64,000 bases of DNA from Thermoplasmatota archaeon (GTDB lineage: Archaea > Thermoplasmatota > Thermoplasmata > Thermoplasmatales > Thermoplasmataceae). The notes under the pieces were generated by a model. That model was not told the DNA's origin, searched no databases, and saw only the letters and a program-made list of their open reading frames with translations. Made by a program: the position numbers and the translations under genes. Numbering within the stretch: position 1 is the stretch's first letter; the number at the start of each line of letters is the position of its first letter. Positions 17,759 to 27,149 of this stretch are shown here, in pieces. The stretch is taken from the NCBI GenBank assembly GCA_023381355.1, contig JAMCUL010000023.1:33042-97041 (forward strand). The letters run 5' to 3'.

Positions 17759-18021
17759 TTCCTGTTGAAACTATATTAGTTTCGTTTTGCTTTGATGAGA
17801 TTCCTCGAATATGAGACTACCATGCCAGTGTTGCAAAGGGAACTTCTTCATCACGTTCGCGATTTATAGCTTTCCGAATTCTCCCAGATTTGAAATGGGC
17901 TTTCCATGTAGATCAGGTATTGAACTGACCAAGACCAGCAGTTACTTCCTTCCATGCAGGGGTTCATGTCCCGGTAACTTCATGGCAATGCCCAGTCCAT
18001 TAGCAATGAAAGCCCAATTAA
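17759..18021. other. Region with no convincing gene
   Basis: About 260 bases upstream of the broken surface-protein gene. One plus-strand frame (17811-18032) is open for 73 codons and cysteine-rich, but resembles no family and lacks a sensible promoter. I regard it as non-coding or as decayed DNA. Confidence 0.4.
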
Positions 18022-18928
18022 CGCCTTGGTGAGCATTTACTGGTTACATGGCGACTTGTACACCTGTACGATGATTCAAGATCTACGTATCTATGTTATG
18101 TTTCACAGTTTAAGGATAGTTTCGCGAATGATCCGGATCATAAAACCAAAATTTCAATTGTTTTATTGGTTGTTATGCTTTCATTTGCTTCATCATTTTT
18201 TATATATTATCGAGTAAAGGGGACTAGAATAAGTCATGTTGGCGTTACGGTTAAGCCAGTTAGTCCGGGTATGAAACAGGGCAACGAGTTGTCATTTTCG
18301 TCAATGCCAGTAACAGTTGTTCACAATTTAATATAGATGGCACTACTTATTCAGGTGGGATATTGCTTGAATGCCTTGGGCTATCCATTATACAGTATCT
18401 TCCTCATCACAACTTTTTGGCCTGTCAAAATTTAGCCTGAGTACTTCAAGCCCTGATATCATAGCGCACTGGAATGTGACTATATATGAAATAATAAATA
18501 ATAGTCTGGAATATTTTATAGCGCATGCCGGGTACTGTTTGATCGATAAGGTCAGTTATTCCTTTGCTGGAATTCCATATAGAGTAATACTAAATGCCGC
18601 CGCCCCTCACACTATGATTCTTGTTTCTGGATTATATCTGGACGAGGAATGGAATCTTGTGAACGACACCCCTGGATTGAAATTAAACTGCACAGATGGC
18701 GATTATACATCAGGTGGATTTCCTGGCGAAATAATACCAGAATACAATAGAAATTCTTCGTTCATCAATATTAGTGTTGATGTTCAGAACCATACTTTTG
18801 TAAGATTTAACGTAATATTGAAATCTCCACCGAACTCAATCACCGTAACGATTGGGTTGAGCGATCGCATATTTTATCAGACAACAACAGGATTTGGTGG
18901 GCTCATTGCCCAGTATTCGGAAAAATAA
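18022..18928 (+). pseudogene. Frameshifted membrane-anchored surface protein
   Basis: Starting in one frame there is a soluble stretch (YVSQFKDSFANDPDHKTK), a membrane anchor (ISIVLLVVMLSFASSFFIYY) and the sequence GVTVKPVSPGMKQGNEL. Near 18293-18300 the sense moves to another frame (FVNASNSCSQFNIDGTTYSG), and near 18370 to a third. The third runs 185 codons with N-glycosylation-like NxS/T sites and beta-rich sequence to the stop at 18926-18928. Two frameshifts would restore one protein of about 300 residues. Family unknown. The type III pilin-like or surface-exposed layout resembles the pseudogene at 1717-2249. Confidence 0.6.
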
Positions 18929-18930
18929 TT

Positions 18931-18950
18931 TTCCGCCAAACCAGGCGGAA
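18931..18950 (+). terminator. Perfect hairpin after broken surface gene
   Basis: TTCCGCC and GGCGGAA form a perfect 7-bp stem around a 6-base loop two bases after the stop codon. It looks like an intrinsic terminator or an RNA-stabilising hairpin, although no T-run follows. Confidence 0.5.
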
Positions 18951-19021
18951 GAGTGTGACTCTACAATATGGGATGAAAAACCTATTGAGTGGTGCTAGAA
19001 AGATTAAATTTCCAGCAATTG

Positions 19022-19086
19022 TATAGTATCAACTCGAGAATACTATAAGTTTCAGATTATTTTATATTATTAGTATTAATAATACT
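19022..19086 (+). promoter_or_regulatory. Two AGTAT/ATACT dyads upstream of disulfide oxidoreductase
   Basis: The first dyad has perfect 8-bp arms TATAGTAT (19022-19029) and ATACTATA (19040-19047). The second is the perfect 15-bp palindrome AGTATTAATAATACT (19072-19086). Both share the core AGTAT/ATACT. The second overlaps the expected TATA region 28-42 bases before the ATG. Together they look like a pair of sites for one dimeric regulator. Confidence 0.5.
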
Positions 19087-19113
19087 TTAATAGGATCGAA
19101 CGATGCACATATC

Positions 19114-19770
19114 ATGGCGTTAATAAGTGATGAATACAGGGAAAAATTGACAAAGAAATTTGCAGAAGTTATGAAGGAACAGGTTATATTGAAATTCTTC
19201 ACACAGGATGATGAAAAATGTCCCTACTGTAAGGACACTCTGAGTCTGCTTCAGGAGATGACTGAACTGAGTCCAAAGATCAAGCTAGAAGTTCACCAGG
19301 TTGGAGATGAAGATTCCAGGAAATACAATGTGGAAAAGAGCCCGGTAACTGTTCTTATTTCGGATAAATTCTCAGATGGAAATGTGAGATATTTTGGCAT
19401 TCCTTCCGGCTATGAATTCAGCTCCCTTATTGAGGATATAGAAACCTTTTCAACAGGATCAATAGAACTGAAAGACAAGACTGTGGAGATACTGAAAGCT
19501 ATTGACAAGCCAGTAAATATCAAGGTCTTCATAACTCCAACATGTCCTTACTGCCCTTCTGCGGTAAGAACCGCACACAAGTTTTCGCTTGTGAACAAGA
19601 ATATAGTCAGTGACATGGTAGAATCCTATGAATTCGAGGAAGAATCCGAGGAAGCAGGCGTTTCAAGTGTTCCGCACATAACGATAAATAAGGATACAGA
19701 GTTTGTAGGTGCACTACCTGAGGATGAATTTCTCTCTTACGTAATTGAAGCAGTTAGTGTAAAACAGTAA
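19114..19770 (+). CDS. Protein disulfide oxidoreductase (two glutaredoxin-like domains)
   Basis: A 218-residue archaeal PDO made of two thioredoxin folds in tandem, each with a CPYC active site: DDEKCPYCKDTL near residue 32 and TPTCPYCPSAV near residue 149. Cis-prolines lie at KSPVTVLI and SVPHITI. It is a cytoplasmic dithiol/disulfide exchange protein that helps form or repair disulfides and accepts electrons from thioredoxin reductase in related archaea. Monocistronic, ending before an oligo-T tract at about 19776-19783. The dyads upstream suggest regulated expression. Confidence 0.95.
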   Translation: MALISDEYREKLTKKFAEVMKEQVILKFFTQDDEKCPYCKDTLSLLQEMTELSPKIKLEVHQVGDEDSRKYNVEKSPVTVLISDKFSDGNVRYFGIPSGYEFSSLIEDIETFSTGSIELKDKTVEILKAIDKPVNIKVFITPTCPYCPSAVRTAHKFSLVNKNIVSDMVESYEFEEESEEAGVSSVPHITINKDTEFVGALPEDEFLSYVIEAVSVKQ

Positions 19771-19844
19771 AAATCATTTTTTTTAAATACAAAAATAATA
19801 TTTAACTACCAATAAACCTATTAAAGTTACGGCACTATTCCAGT

Positions 19845-20180
19845 ATGGCGTCAGGTGAAGTTTTAAAGGGCATGCTTGATGAGTATGGCAACAACGAATC
19901 GGTCAAGAAGGAAATTGCCGGGATGAATAAGTCTTTTCAGTTTGTTCCCACCGATGGGGAAGCGTATTTTGTGAAAATAGAGAATGGTGAGGTTAAATTC
20001 TCATTGGGAAAGGATGAAAAACCAACTGCAACCATCACTGCTACTGATGAGATTCTCACCAACCTTTTCACGGGAAAGGTTGATCCCGTAATGTCTTACA
20101 TGACAGGTAAGATCAAGATTTCCGGTGACTTGATGAGTGCAACAAAAATAACAGGGATAGTCAAGAAAATGAGGAAGTGA
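19845..20180 (+). CDS. SCP2 sterol/lipid-carrier domain protein
   Basis: A 111-residue stand-alone SCP2 domain: DGEAYFVKIENGEVKFSLGKDEKPTATIT strands, then helix DEILTNLFTGKVDPVMSYMTGKIKISGDL with the conserved GKIKISGD motif. It binds acyl-CoA or lipids in a hydrophobic tunnel. Five bases separate it from the hydroxyacyl-CoA dehydrogenase fusion, so it likely presents substrate to beta-oxidation. Confidence 0.9.
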   Translation: MASGEVLKGMLDEYGNNESVKKEIAGMNKSFQFVPTDGEAYFVKIENGEVKFSLGKDEKPTATITATDEILTNLFTGKVDPVMSYMTGKIKISGDLMSATKITGIVKKMRK

Positions 20181-20185
20181 TCTGA

Positions 20186-22159
20186 ATGGAAATAAAGAAA
20201 GCCACAGTAGTTGGTTCAGGGCTTATGGGGAGCGGAATTGCCCAGGTGATTGCGCAGGCAGGATACCCTGTTTCAGTATATGACAGCTTCCCGGAGGCTC
20301 TTAAGAAAGGCAAGGAATCTGTTGAGAAGAGCCTTGCAAGACTTGTGAAGTCTGGAAAGATAAAGAATGAAAAAGTGAGCGAGATAATGGGACATCTCAG
20401 TTTCACAGGGTCTCTTGAAGATGCTGTGAGGGACTCTGACATAATTATAGAGGCCGTTCCCGAAATACCTGAACTGAAGGAGAAGGTTTTCAGTGAGATT
20501 GAAAAACTGGCAAGACCAGACGCTATTCTTGCGACAAATACCTCAAATATAAGGATAACCGAAATAGCCCATATTCTTAAGAATCCTGAGAGGCTTGCCG
20601 GAATGCACTTCTTCAATCCTCCAGTACTGATGAAACTTGTGGAGGTTATAAAGGGGGAGAAGACTTCCCAGAATGTCTTCGATGCAATTTATGATTTCTC
20701 GCGGAAGATCGGGAAGACACCTATAAGGGTCTTCAAGGATACAGCAGGATTCGTGGTAAACAGAATAAGTGCGCCTGAATCCCTCTATTTCATTCTGCTC
20801 CTTGACAACAAGGTTGATACTCCACAGGCAATAGACTTTTTTGCAAGAGGACAGGGACTTCCAATGGGACCCTATGAACTGATGGATTACGTAGGTGTGG
20901 ATACTGTTCTTCATTCTCTTGAATATTATGCCAGAACACTCAGCCCCGATTATGGAAAGACCAGTATAATCAAGAAGATGGTCGACGATAAGAAACTTGG
21001 AATCAAGACAGGAAGTGGATTCTATAAATGGGAGAATAATAAGGCCCAGATACCGAAGTCTGAACCATCCTCAAAGGTACAGCTCCTTGACGTGTTTGTC
21101 CTGGAGATCAATGAGGCAGTCAAGCTCATAGAGGATGGTGTTGCAACGCCAGATGACATAGAGAAGGGGTATTCCCTTGGGATGAACAGGCCTTTTGGTC
21201 CAATTTCAGTTGCAAAAGGGCTTACAAACAGGGAGGTAAAGGACAAACTCAATGAACTGTATGAAAAGTTCCATGTTGATGTTTTCAAGCCTGCAAAGGC
21301 GATAGAAGATGGACTCCTGAAGGAGGCCATATCGGGAAAACTCAAGGGTGAATCTGCCCATAAAAAGGAAGAGAAGAAAGATTCGTCAGAAAAACTCGTA
21401 AGCATCAAGCGGGAGGGAAAAGTTGCAAGAATTGAGGTCAGAAACGGAAAAAACAACCTTCTCAACGGAAACGTCCTGGATCAGCTCCATGAGGCAATAC
21501 AGGAACTCTGGAATGACCGTGAGGCAAGAGTAATAGTCCTTGCAGGGAACGACAGCGTTTTCTCTGCGGGAGCAGAACTGACACAGTATATTCCGGATGC
21601 TTTTGACTTTATAGAGAACTCCAGAAAAGGAGAAAGAACATTCAGGGAGCTGTCCGAGATACCAAAGATCGTGATTGCAGAAATGAGGAAATACACTCTT
21701 GGAGGTGGATTTGAACTTTCACTGAACTGCGATATAAGAATATCAACCCCCGATTGCCTCATTGGATTTCCAGAGGTAACTCTTGGCCTGCTTCCCGGAT
21801 GGAGTGGCAGCCAGAGGCTGGCAAAGCTTATCGGTCTTTCAAAGGCAACTTCACTTATCCTCACAGGGGAGAAATTTGACGGAAAGAAGGCGGAAGAACT
21901 TGGAATTGTGTACAGGTTATTTTCTGATGAGGAAATCAGGCAGAAAACCATGGAATTTGCGGCTGACCTCGCCGAGAAAGTTTCCCCAATTGCCGCAGCC
22001 CTGACAAAACGCCTCCTGAACAAGGGTACTGAGGTTCCGATGGATGTTGGCCTTGAGATGGAATCTATTGCGATGGGTACAATATACACATCGCAGGATT
22101 TCATGGAAGGAATATCCGCATTTGTCCAGAAGAGGAAGCCTGAATACAAATTCAGGTAG
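20186..22159 (+). CDS. 3-hydroxyacyl-CoA dehydrogenase / enoyl-CoA hydratase fusion
   Basis: A 657-residue bifunctional enzyme. Residues 1-185 form the NAD-binding domain (VVGSGLMGSGIAQVIAQAGY, HFFNPPVLMKLVEV), about 186-385 the helical C-terminal dehydrogenase domain (DTAGFVVNRI), and about 405-657 a crotonase domain (FSAGAELTQ oxyanion strand, LGGGFELSLNCDIRI, GFPEVTLGLLPGWSGSQRL). The order is reversed compared with bacterial FadB but usual for archaea. It catalyses hydration and oxidation of 2-enoyl-CoA, between the acyl-CoA dehydrogenases and thiolase coded 5 kb upstream. Confidence 0.95.
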   Translation: MEIKKATVVGSGLMGSGIAQVIAQAGYPVSVYDSFPEALKKGKESVEKSLARLVKSGKIKNEKVSEIMGHLSFTGSLEDAVRDSDIIIEAVPEIPELKEKVFSEIEKLARPDAILATNTSNIRITEIAHILKNPERLAGMHFFNPPVLMKLVEVIKGEKTSQNVFDAIYDFSRKIGKTPIRVFKDTAGFVVNRISAPESLYFILLLDNKVDTPQAIDFFARGQGLPMGPYELMDYVGVDTVLHSLEYYARTLSPDYGKTSIIKKMVDDKKLGIKTGSGFYKWENNKAQIPKSEPSSKVQLLDVFVLEINEAVKLIEDGVATPDDIEKGYSLGMNRPFGPISVAKGLTNREVKDKLNELYEKFHVDVFKPAKAIEDGLLKEAISGKLKGESAHKKEEKKDSSEKLVSIKREGKVARIEVRNGKNNLLNGNVLDQLHEAIQELWNDREARVIVLAGNDSVFSAGAELTQYIPDAFDFIENSRKGERTFRELSEIPKIVIAEMRKYTLGGGFELSLNCDIRISTPDCLIGFPEVTLGLLPGWSGSQRLAKLIGLSKATSLILTGEKFDGKKAEELGIVYRLFSDEEIRQKTMEFAADLAEKVSPIAAALTKRLLNKGTEVPMDVGLEMESIAMGTIYTSQDFMEGISAFVQKRKPEYKFR

Positions 22160-22545
22160 GCCTTAATTTTATGTGCAGTCACCATGAGATTACACACCTT
22201 CTCTGTTCCGTTAAGGTGAACAGGAATTCCTGACTGGAACATTGATTCTGTTTTATTGTGAGGATCTCCTGTTTCTGTACCAACCGGGCTGGAATTCATA
22301 AATAAATTTGCGGATGCCGGCACTTTTCAAATGGCATATATATTTTCCCGAAAATACTGCGACTGGAGAGCCAGCGATTCAGGTACAAATATCAATGCTA
22401 TTCAACCCAAGGCAGAAAAATCCTGATCATCTTCACACACGGCTTAAACTGCCTGGTTAGTGCAGGAAAACAGCACTCCTCACTTAAAACATTGATGGAA
22501 TAGAGGCTTTTTGAATCTGTATAAAAAGAAATTGTTTTCGGGTTT
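22160..22545. other. Intergenic region, possible worn coding remnant
   Basis: About 390 bases between convergent genes. Short plus-strand frames such as QRFRYKYQCYSTQGRKI (around 22370) faintly recall zinc-ribbon segments of transposases, but stops break every frame and the likeness is weak. Nothing else is seen. Confidence 0.35.
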
Positions 22546-23475
22546 TCACTGCTTTTCTTTTATGAGATTAACAAAGGCTTCCTCAAGTGAAGACTCATAA
22601 TCTGCATATGAAGTGACCCTTCCTATTTTCAGGCACTGGTTCAATATTTCTGCTTTATTCTCAAGATTTCCATCGAAGTAGAGGATGAACGAATTTGTAG
22701 ATTCTTCCTCTATCTTTTCAACAGAGGGCAGGCTGGCCCTCTGAATGTCTGATAATGTCACTGGATCAATGAACTGGACTCTTACGCTTTTTGAATTGAA
22801 CCTTCTTTCAATTTCCCTTGTTTTGTCCTGGATTGTCATTTTACCATGGTTTATGAAAATGATATTTTCACATGTATCCGTAACCTCCTGGAGAAGATGC
22901 GAACTCAGCATTATCATGTGATCCTTCTTCCAGTCAAGGATTACATCCCTTATGATCTTCCTCTCTGCCGGGTCCATTCCGTTTGTTGGCTCATCAAGGA
23001 AAATTATGGATGGATCGTTAAGGAAAGCGGCAGCGAATACAACCCTTGCCCTCTGGCCTCTTGAAAGAGTGCCAACTTTTCTTGATGGATCCGGGATCTC
23101 AACCCTTTTGCCGAAATTTTCAATATGATCCTCTATGTCTTTCTTCTTCATTCCCTTCAATTCACCAACCAGCATTATAGATTCCCTGACGGTAAGTGAA
23201 GGATAAGGCTCCGGTGTTTCCACCAATGCCCCTATTCCAGAAAGTATCCTCTTTCGATCCCTGATGATGTCATAACCACCTATCTTCACGTATCCAGTGG
23301 ATGGCTTTATCAGCCCAGTCATCATCTTGAATGTGGTAGTCTTTCCAGCCCCATTCTGTCCAAGATATGCCGTTGCACCCGATCCATCAATGTTGAAACT
23401 TATATGATCAACCGCCGTGAACTTCCCATAGATCTTTGACAGTTCAGATACTTCAATCTTCATGTCTATGCTCAT
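22546..23475 (-). CDS. ABC exporter ATPase (ABC-2 type)
   Basis: An ATP-binding subunit of about 309 residues: Walker A GQNGAGKTT, signature LSRGQRARV, Walker B IIFLDEPTNGMDP and H-loop SSH, with a C-terminal extension of about 80 residues typical of CcmA/DrrA-like exporters. ATG 23475 is chosen because it overlaps the permease stop as ATGA; a longer frame upstream lies inside the permease gene. The signature has SRGQ in place of SGGQ. Substrate unknown (drug, lipid or peptide export). Confidence 0.9.
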   Translation of the reverse strand: MSIDMKIEVSELSKIYGKFTAVDHISFNIDGSGATAYLGQNGAGKTTTFKMMTGLIKPSTGYVKIGGYDIIRDRKRILSGIGALVETPEPYPSLTVRESIMLVGELKGMKKKDIEDHIENFGKRVEIPDPSRKVGTLSRGQRARVVFAAAFLNDPSIIFLDEPTNGMDPAERKIIRDVILDWKKDHMIMLSSHLLQEVTDTCENIIFINHGKMTIQDKTREIERRFNSKSVRVQFIDPVTLSDIQRASLPSVEKIEEESTNSFILYFDGNLENKAEILNQCLKIGRVTSYADYESSLEEAFVNLIKEKQ

Positions 23476-24290
23476 TGGGGCCTCACCTCCTTTACCCTGA
23501 ATATTATGTATGAAAGAAACAGGGAGACCGTGAGATACGCTCCCATTATGGCGTTTCCTTCCCATATATATGGCTGGTACGTTGTTATTGAGAATGCTGC
23601 TAAACGCCTGGTGGTTGCATGAGTGACAGATGATGGGTTCAATATCTCAGTGACCACCTGCCCTCCGTATGTAAGGATAAACCATGGCTCAATACTTGTT
23701 ATCTCAAGAATGCCTGAAATTATATTGAAAACTATTACAAATACTATGACTGAAAACAGGATTCCAATCAGCGGATTCTTGAAAACAGAACTGAACAGGA
23801 AAGCCAGCGACATGAACGCCCCGATCAGTAGAAGAGCCTCAAGTATGGAAAGGAATATATTTGCAGTAACCGCACCATAGAAGTCCTGGCTCAAAGCAGC
23901 CACACCTGCATATTCGATGAGAATAAGTGCAAAGGCAAGCAGTACAGCGGCAAAGTACCTGCCCATAAGAATTGATATCTTCCTGACGGGCTGTGTCATT
24001 ATATAATACCCTGAGTTTGTTCCAGTCTCTATGCTTGTGGCATCCCCACCGAAAAATGCTGCTACGACTCCAATGGAAAGAGCAAGCGTCCCGGAAAGCC
24101 CCGCGGCAATGAATGTTGCAGAATCTGGACTTCCCGCAGTACTCTTTGCCACCCCCTCGTAGAGATCTATTCCAACCGTAAGGGCAGTGATCAGTGCAAC
24201 TATTATGAGCATGGCAATGAATCGCCTCGTTTTAAGATAGAACTTTACCTGATATTTCATGATTATGTACATTGATCGCAGGTCGTTCAT
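23472..24290 (-). CDS. ABC-2 type permease
   Basis: About 272 residues with six or seven hydrophobic segments, beginning MKYQVKFYLKTRRFIAML as in ABC-2 exporter permeases, with a C-terminal segment FLSYIIFRVKEV. An ATG at 24338 would extend the protein by 16 residues, but it sits inside a 19-bp palindrome. I prefer ATG 24290 (MNDLRSMYII), with 24269 also possible. Forms an exporter with the downstream ATPase. Confidence 0.8.
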   Translation of the reverse strand: MNDLRSMYIIMKYQVKFYLKTRRFIAMLIIVALITALTVGIDLYEGVAKSTAGSPDSATFIAAGLSGTLALSIGVVAAFFGGDATSIETGTNSGYYIMTQPVRKISILMGRYFAAVLLAFALILIEYAGVAALSQDFYGAVTANIFLSILEALLLIGAFMSLAFLFSSVFKNPLIGILFSVIVFVIVFNIISGILEITSIEPWFILTYGGQVVTEILNPSSVTHATTRRLAAFSITTYQPYIWEGNAIMGAYLTVSLFLSYIIFRVKEVRPQ

Positions 24291-24337
24291 GTATCCATAC
24301 TCTTCTGATTTTGAACTGTAAGCCTCCATTTGAGGCA

Positions 24338-24356
24338 TATATCGATAATCGATATA
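24338..24356. promoter_or_regulatory. Perfect 19-bp palindrome in divergent promoter
   Basis: TATATCGATAATCGATATA is a perfect palindrome around a central A. It lies between the ABC exporter operon (minus) and an amino acid permease (plus). It combines a TATA-like sequence with ATCGAT half-sites and should act as an operator for the exporter and perhaps for both directions. The TCGAT core is shared with the site at 12523-12545. Confidence 0.6.
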
Positions 24357-24416
24357 AATGTTCTTAGCGATTCTTCTCCATGGAAAAACTAATCTCTCTT
24401 TGAAATATCACGGCAC

Positions 24417-25709
24417 ATGCTAAACCGGTGGCAGGCCACGTTCATAGGTCTCGGTAATATCATAGGTGCAGGGATATTTGTCCTTGCAGGAACCACGATA
24501 AGGGACGCTGGCCCCGGTGCAATAATAGCATTTGTTGTGACCGCAATACTTGCCCTGACTATTGCGCTTAACAGTGCAGAACTTTCCTCAAAGATAGTGT
24601 CTCACGGAGGGCTTTATTCCTTCACAAAAATTTCAATGGGAGATTCAGCAGGATTTGTTGTTGGATGGCTGCGTGCTATTTCCTATGCAATAGCAGCATC
24701 AGCTGTTAGTATCGGGTTCGGGTCTTACATGCTGTCCTTTTTCAGGATACCATCTTACGGGATAATAATTCTCGCAGCCCTGCTGATATTGACTGCAACT
24801 GCACTTGACTATGGCGGGATAAACGGAGTTGCAAAGGTGGAGCATGTGCTTGTGTTCATCACCATCATTGGCCTGGTCGCATTCATCGTAGTTGCAGTTT
24901 TCTATGGCCACTGGACAGTATCAAGATTTACACCCATAGTACCAAACGGGCCGGAAAGCATAATAGAGGCTGCATCCCTTGCATTTTTTGCATATTCAGG
25001 ATTCAATACAATTGCAACCCTTGGCCCCGAGGTTGAGAACAGCAGGAAGAATGTACCATTTGCAATCCTTGCGGCACTTGTGATAAGCACCACTCTTTAC
25101 ATAATCATAATTTTTGGGATGCTCGCACTCATGCCTTATTCAAAGTATGGAATCTCTGCGGATCCACTGTTCAATGCCCTTGCCTTTGCACACGCACCCA
25201 TAATTGTTGAGTACATAGTTGATGTTGTTGCTATAATCGCCACGTTCACTGTCACGGTATCAATGATAGTCGCAGGATCAAGAACACTTCTCCAGATGAG
25301 CGAAGACCGTCTTCTGCCTCAATGGATTCAGGGAAAAGAGGAAGACTCTCCAAAGAGGGCGACCCTTCTTGTTGGATTGCTCGCAGTTGGGTCTCTTTTC
25401 ATAGGCAACGTCCAGAGTATAGCGCTTGCATCAAATTTTGGAGTCATATTTTCCTATTCCCTCACTGGCCTGGCAGTGGTGCTCCTTAGAAGGAGGAAAA
25501 TGAAGGGTGAGTTCTCATCACCACTCTATCCGTTCACTCAGATTGTCTCCATACTCCTTTCTGCCCTGATCATGTTTGCTCTGGGAGAGAAGGCATTTTA
25601 TATTGGAACAATAACCATAATCATTGGATTCTTCCTCTACTATATGGAAAAAGATGGGAGGAGGAATGGTGATGGAAATATGCCTAACCTATCTGCGAAA
25701 GAGAGTTAG
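24417..25709 (+). CDS. APC-superfamily amino acid permease
   Basis: A 430-residue transporter with about 12 membrane segments. The first helix carries IGLGNIIGAGIFVLAG, the glycine-rich unwound segment that binds substrate in APC carriers, and ALNSAELSSKIVSHGGLYSFTK follows as helices 2-3. The FFAYSGFNTIATLGPEVENSRKNVPFAI block is the sixth helix and following loop. Amino acid or polyamine uptake is likely. The end overlaps the convergent PLP lyase gene by 26 bases. Confidence 0.9.
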   Translation: MLNRWQATFIGLGNIIGAGIFVLAGTTIRDAGPGAIIAFVVTAILALTIALNSAELSSKIVSHGGLYSFTKISMGDSAGFVVGWLRAISYAIAASAVSIGFGSYMLSFFRIPSYGIIILAALLILTATALDYGGINGVAKVEHVLVFITIIGLVAFIVVAVFYGHWTVSRFTPIVPNGPESIIEAASLAFFAYSGFNTIATLGPEVENSRKNVPFAILAALVISTTLYIIIIFGMLALMPYSKYGISADPLFNALAFAHAPIIVEYIVDVVAIIATFTVTVSMIVAGSRTLLQMSEDRLLPQWIQGKEEDSPKRATLLVGLLAVGSLFIGNVQSIALASNFGVIFSYSLTGLAVVLLRRRKMKGEFSSPLYPFTQIVSILLSALIMFALGEKAFYIGTITIIIGFFLYYMEKDGRRNGDGNMPNLSAKES

Positions 25710-26874
25710 AAATGTCCTCGATGAGGTCATCCACATCCTCAATTCCCACTGAGAACCTGACCATGTCCTCGGTTACACCCATTATTTTTCTGTCTTCTGC
25801 GTTGACTGATCCGTGTGATGTATCCACCGGAAGAGTTGCCAGGGATTCCACGCCACCAAGACTCGGTGCCGGGGATACATGCTTCAGGGAAAAGAGGAAT
25901 TTCCTTGCTCCTTCAAGGCCACCCCTGACCCTGAATGATAGCATTCCTCCATTTCCCTTCAGGTTCCTCCCTGCTATGTCATGATATGGGCTATCTTCAA
26001 GTCCTGGATAGAATACTTCGAGTACATTCGAGTTTTCTTCCAGGAACTCGGCAATTGCCATGGCATTGCTGTTATGCCTCTCCATCCTCAATCCAAGTGT
26101 CTTCATTCCCCTCTGAACCAGGTATGCCTGTAATGAATCAATTGAACCGCCAAGATTCTTTCTCATGTCAAACTGTAAATTCAGATCTTCATTGCTTCCA
26201 ATGAAGCCGGACATAGTGTCTGAGTGCCCGTTCAGATATTTTGTCCCGCTGTGTACAACGTAGTCTGCATTCATCCCGGAAGGATTCTGGTTGAATGGTG
26301 ATGCAAAAGTAGCATCAACTATAAGCTTGATGTTTTCATCCCGACATATCCTTCCAATCTTTGCTATATCTGCCACCTTGATGGAGGGATTCGTTATGCT
26401 TTCCAGATACACGGCACCATATTCCTTAGAACTGATTGTCATGTTGTTGAGCGTGTCTGTTGGTACAAGGTCCACGCCAGTACCAGTCATCCGTGTGAAC
26501 TTATTCTTGAAAAAACTCAATGTCTGCCCATAAAGGTCAATCACTGAGAGAACCTTCTTCCTGCCAAGATCAAGAGACAGCATCAGGGAAGTTATTGCAG
26601 CCATTCCGGTGCTGAATACCAGCGAATTCTTTACTCCTTCAAGCGCCGCATATTTCTCCTCCAGTGCTGAAACCGTAGGATTTCCCCACCGGGAATATAT
26701 GTATGAGTCACCGGTGTGAGTATCTTCCTTTCTTCCGCTGTTATTATTTGGATATATGAATGTGGCATTCTCGAAGATTGGGGTCACCACATTCCCGTAT
26801 TTTTCATCCTTGATTTCTCCTGAACCTACAGCTCTTGTATTGAATCCGTCGCCTGCCATAGGCATAAAGTCCAA
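25684..26874 (-). CDS. Cys/Met-metabolism PLP enzyme (cystathionine synthase/lyase type)
   Basis: A 396-residue fold-type I PLP enzyme. PLP contacts are seen in YSRWGNPTVSALEEKYAALEG, the STGMAAI loop, DATFASPFNQNP, and the Schiff-base lysine in VHSGTKYLNGHSD. Length and motifs fit cystathionine gamma-synthase, gamma-lyase or methionine gamma-lyase; sequence alone does not decide among them. Located at the end of an amino acid permease gene on the other strand. Confidence 0.9.
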   Translation of the reverse strand: MDFMPMAGDGFNTRAVGSGEIKDEKYGNVVTPIFENATFIYPNNNSGRKEDTHTGDSYIYSRWGNPTVSALEEKYAALEGVKNSLVFSTGMAAITSLMLSLDLGRKKVLSVIDLYGQTLSFFKNKFTRMTGTGVDLVPTDTLNNMTISSKEYGAVYLESITNPSIKVADIAKIGRICRDENIKLIVDATFASPFNQNPSGMNADYVVHSGTKYLNGHSDTMSGFIGSNEDLNLQFDMRKNLGGSIDSLQAYLVQRGMKTLGLRMERHNSNAMAIAEFLEENSNVLEVFYPGLEDSPYHDIAGRNLKGNGGMLSFRVRGGLEGARKFLFSLKHVSPAPSLGGVESLATLPVDTSHGSVNAEDRKIMGVTEDMVRFSVGIEDVDDLIEDISNSLSQIG

Positions 26875-27149
26875 TAGTGTTTAAATTATTTTCCAGGGTA
26901 TTTCAATTGGTGATATCTGTTATATCATCTTGATTATTCAATTAAAATATGAATTTTAATGTTGCTGCAGTATGCCTGGCAGGAAGTCAGGAGTGAAATT
27001 TTCCGGTCTGCATATCAGTTCATTTTCCAATGAGTATGAAAAAATTGCGCGAAAGTGTATCCCTGATAATTCCTTCAAGGATAGGGAAAATCGTAGCGTG
27101 AATGTCAAATATAATAAACGCAATAATCATGGAGATTCACAGGAATATA

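Noticed and set aside
17811..18032. Cysteine-rich 73-codon frame
   Set aside because: No recognisable family, no promoter or coupling, and it overlaps the start of the broken surface gene.
22370..22500. Zinc-ribbon-like scrap (FRYKYQCYSTQGRKI)
   Set aside because: Only one cysteine pair could be imagined and stops break the frame; likeness to transposase ribbons is not enough.
22846..23064. Frame antisense to the ABC exporter ATPase
   Set aside because: Lies fully inside a well supported gene on the other strand.
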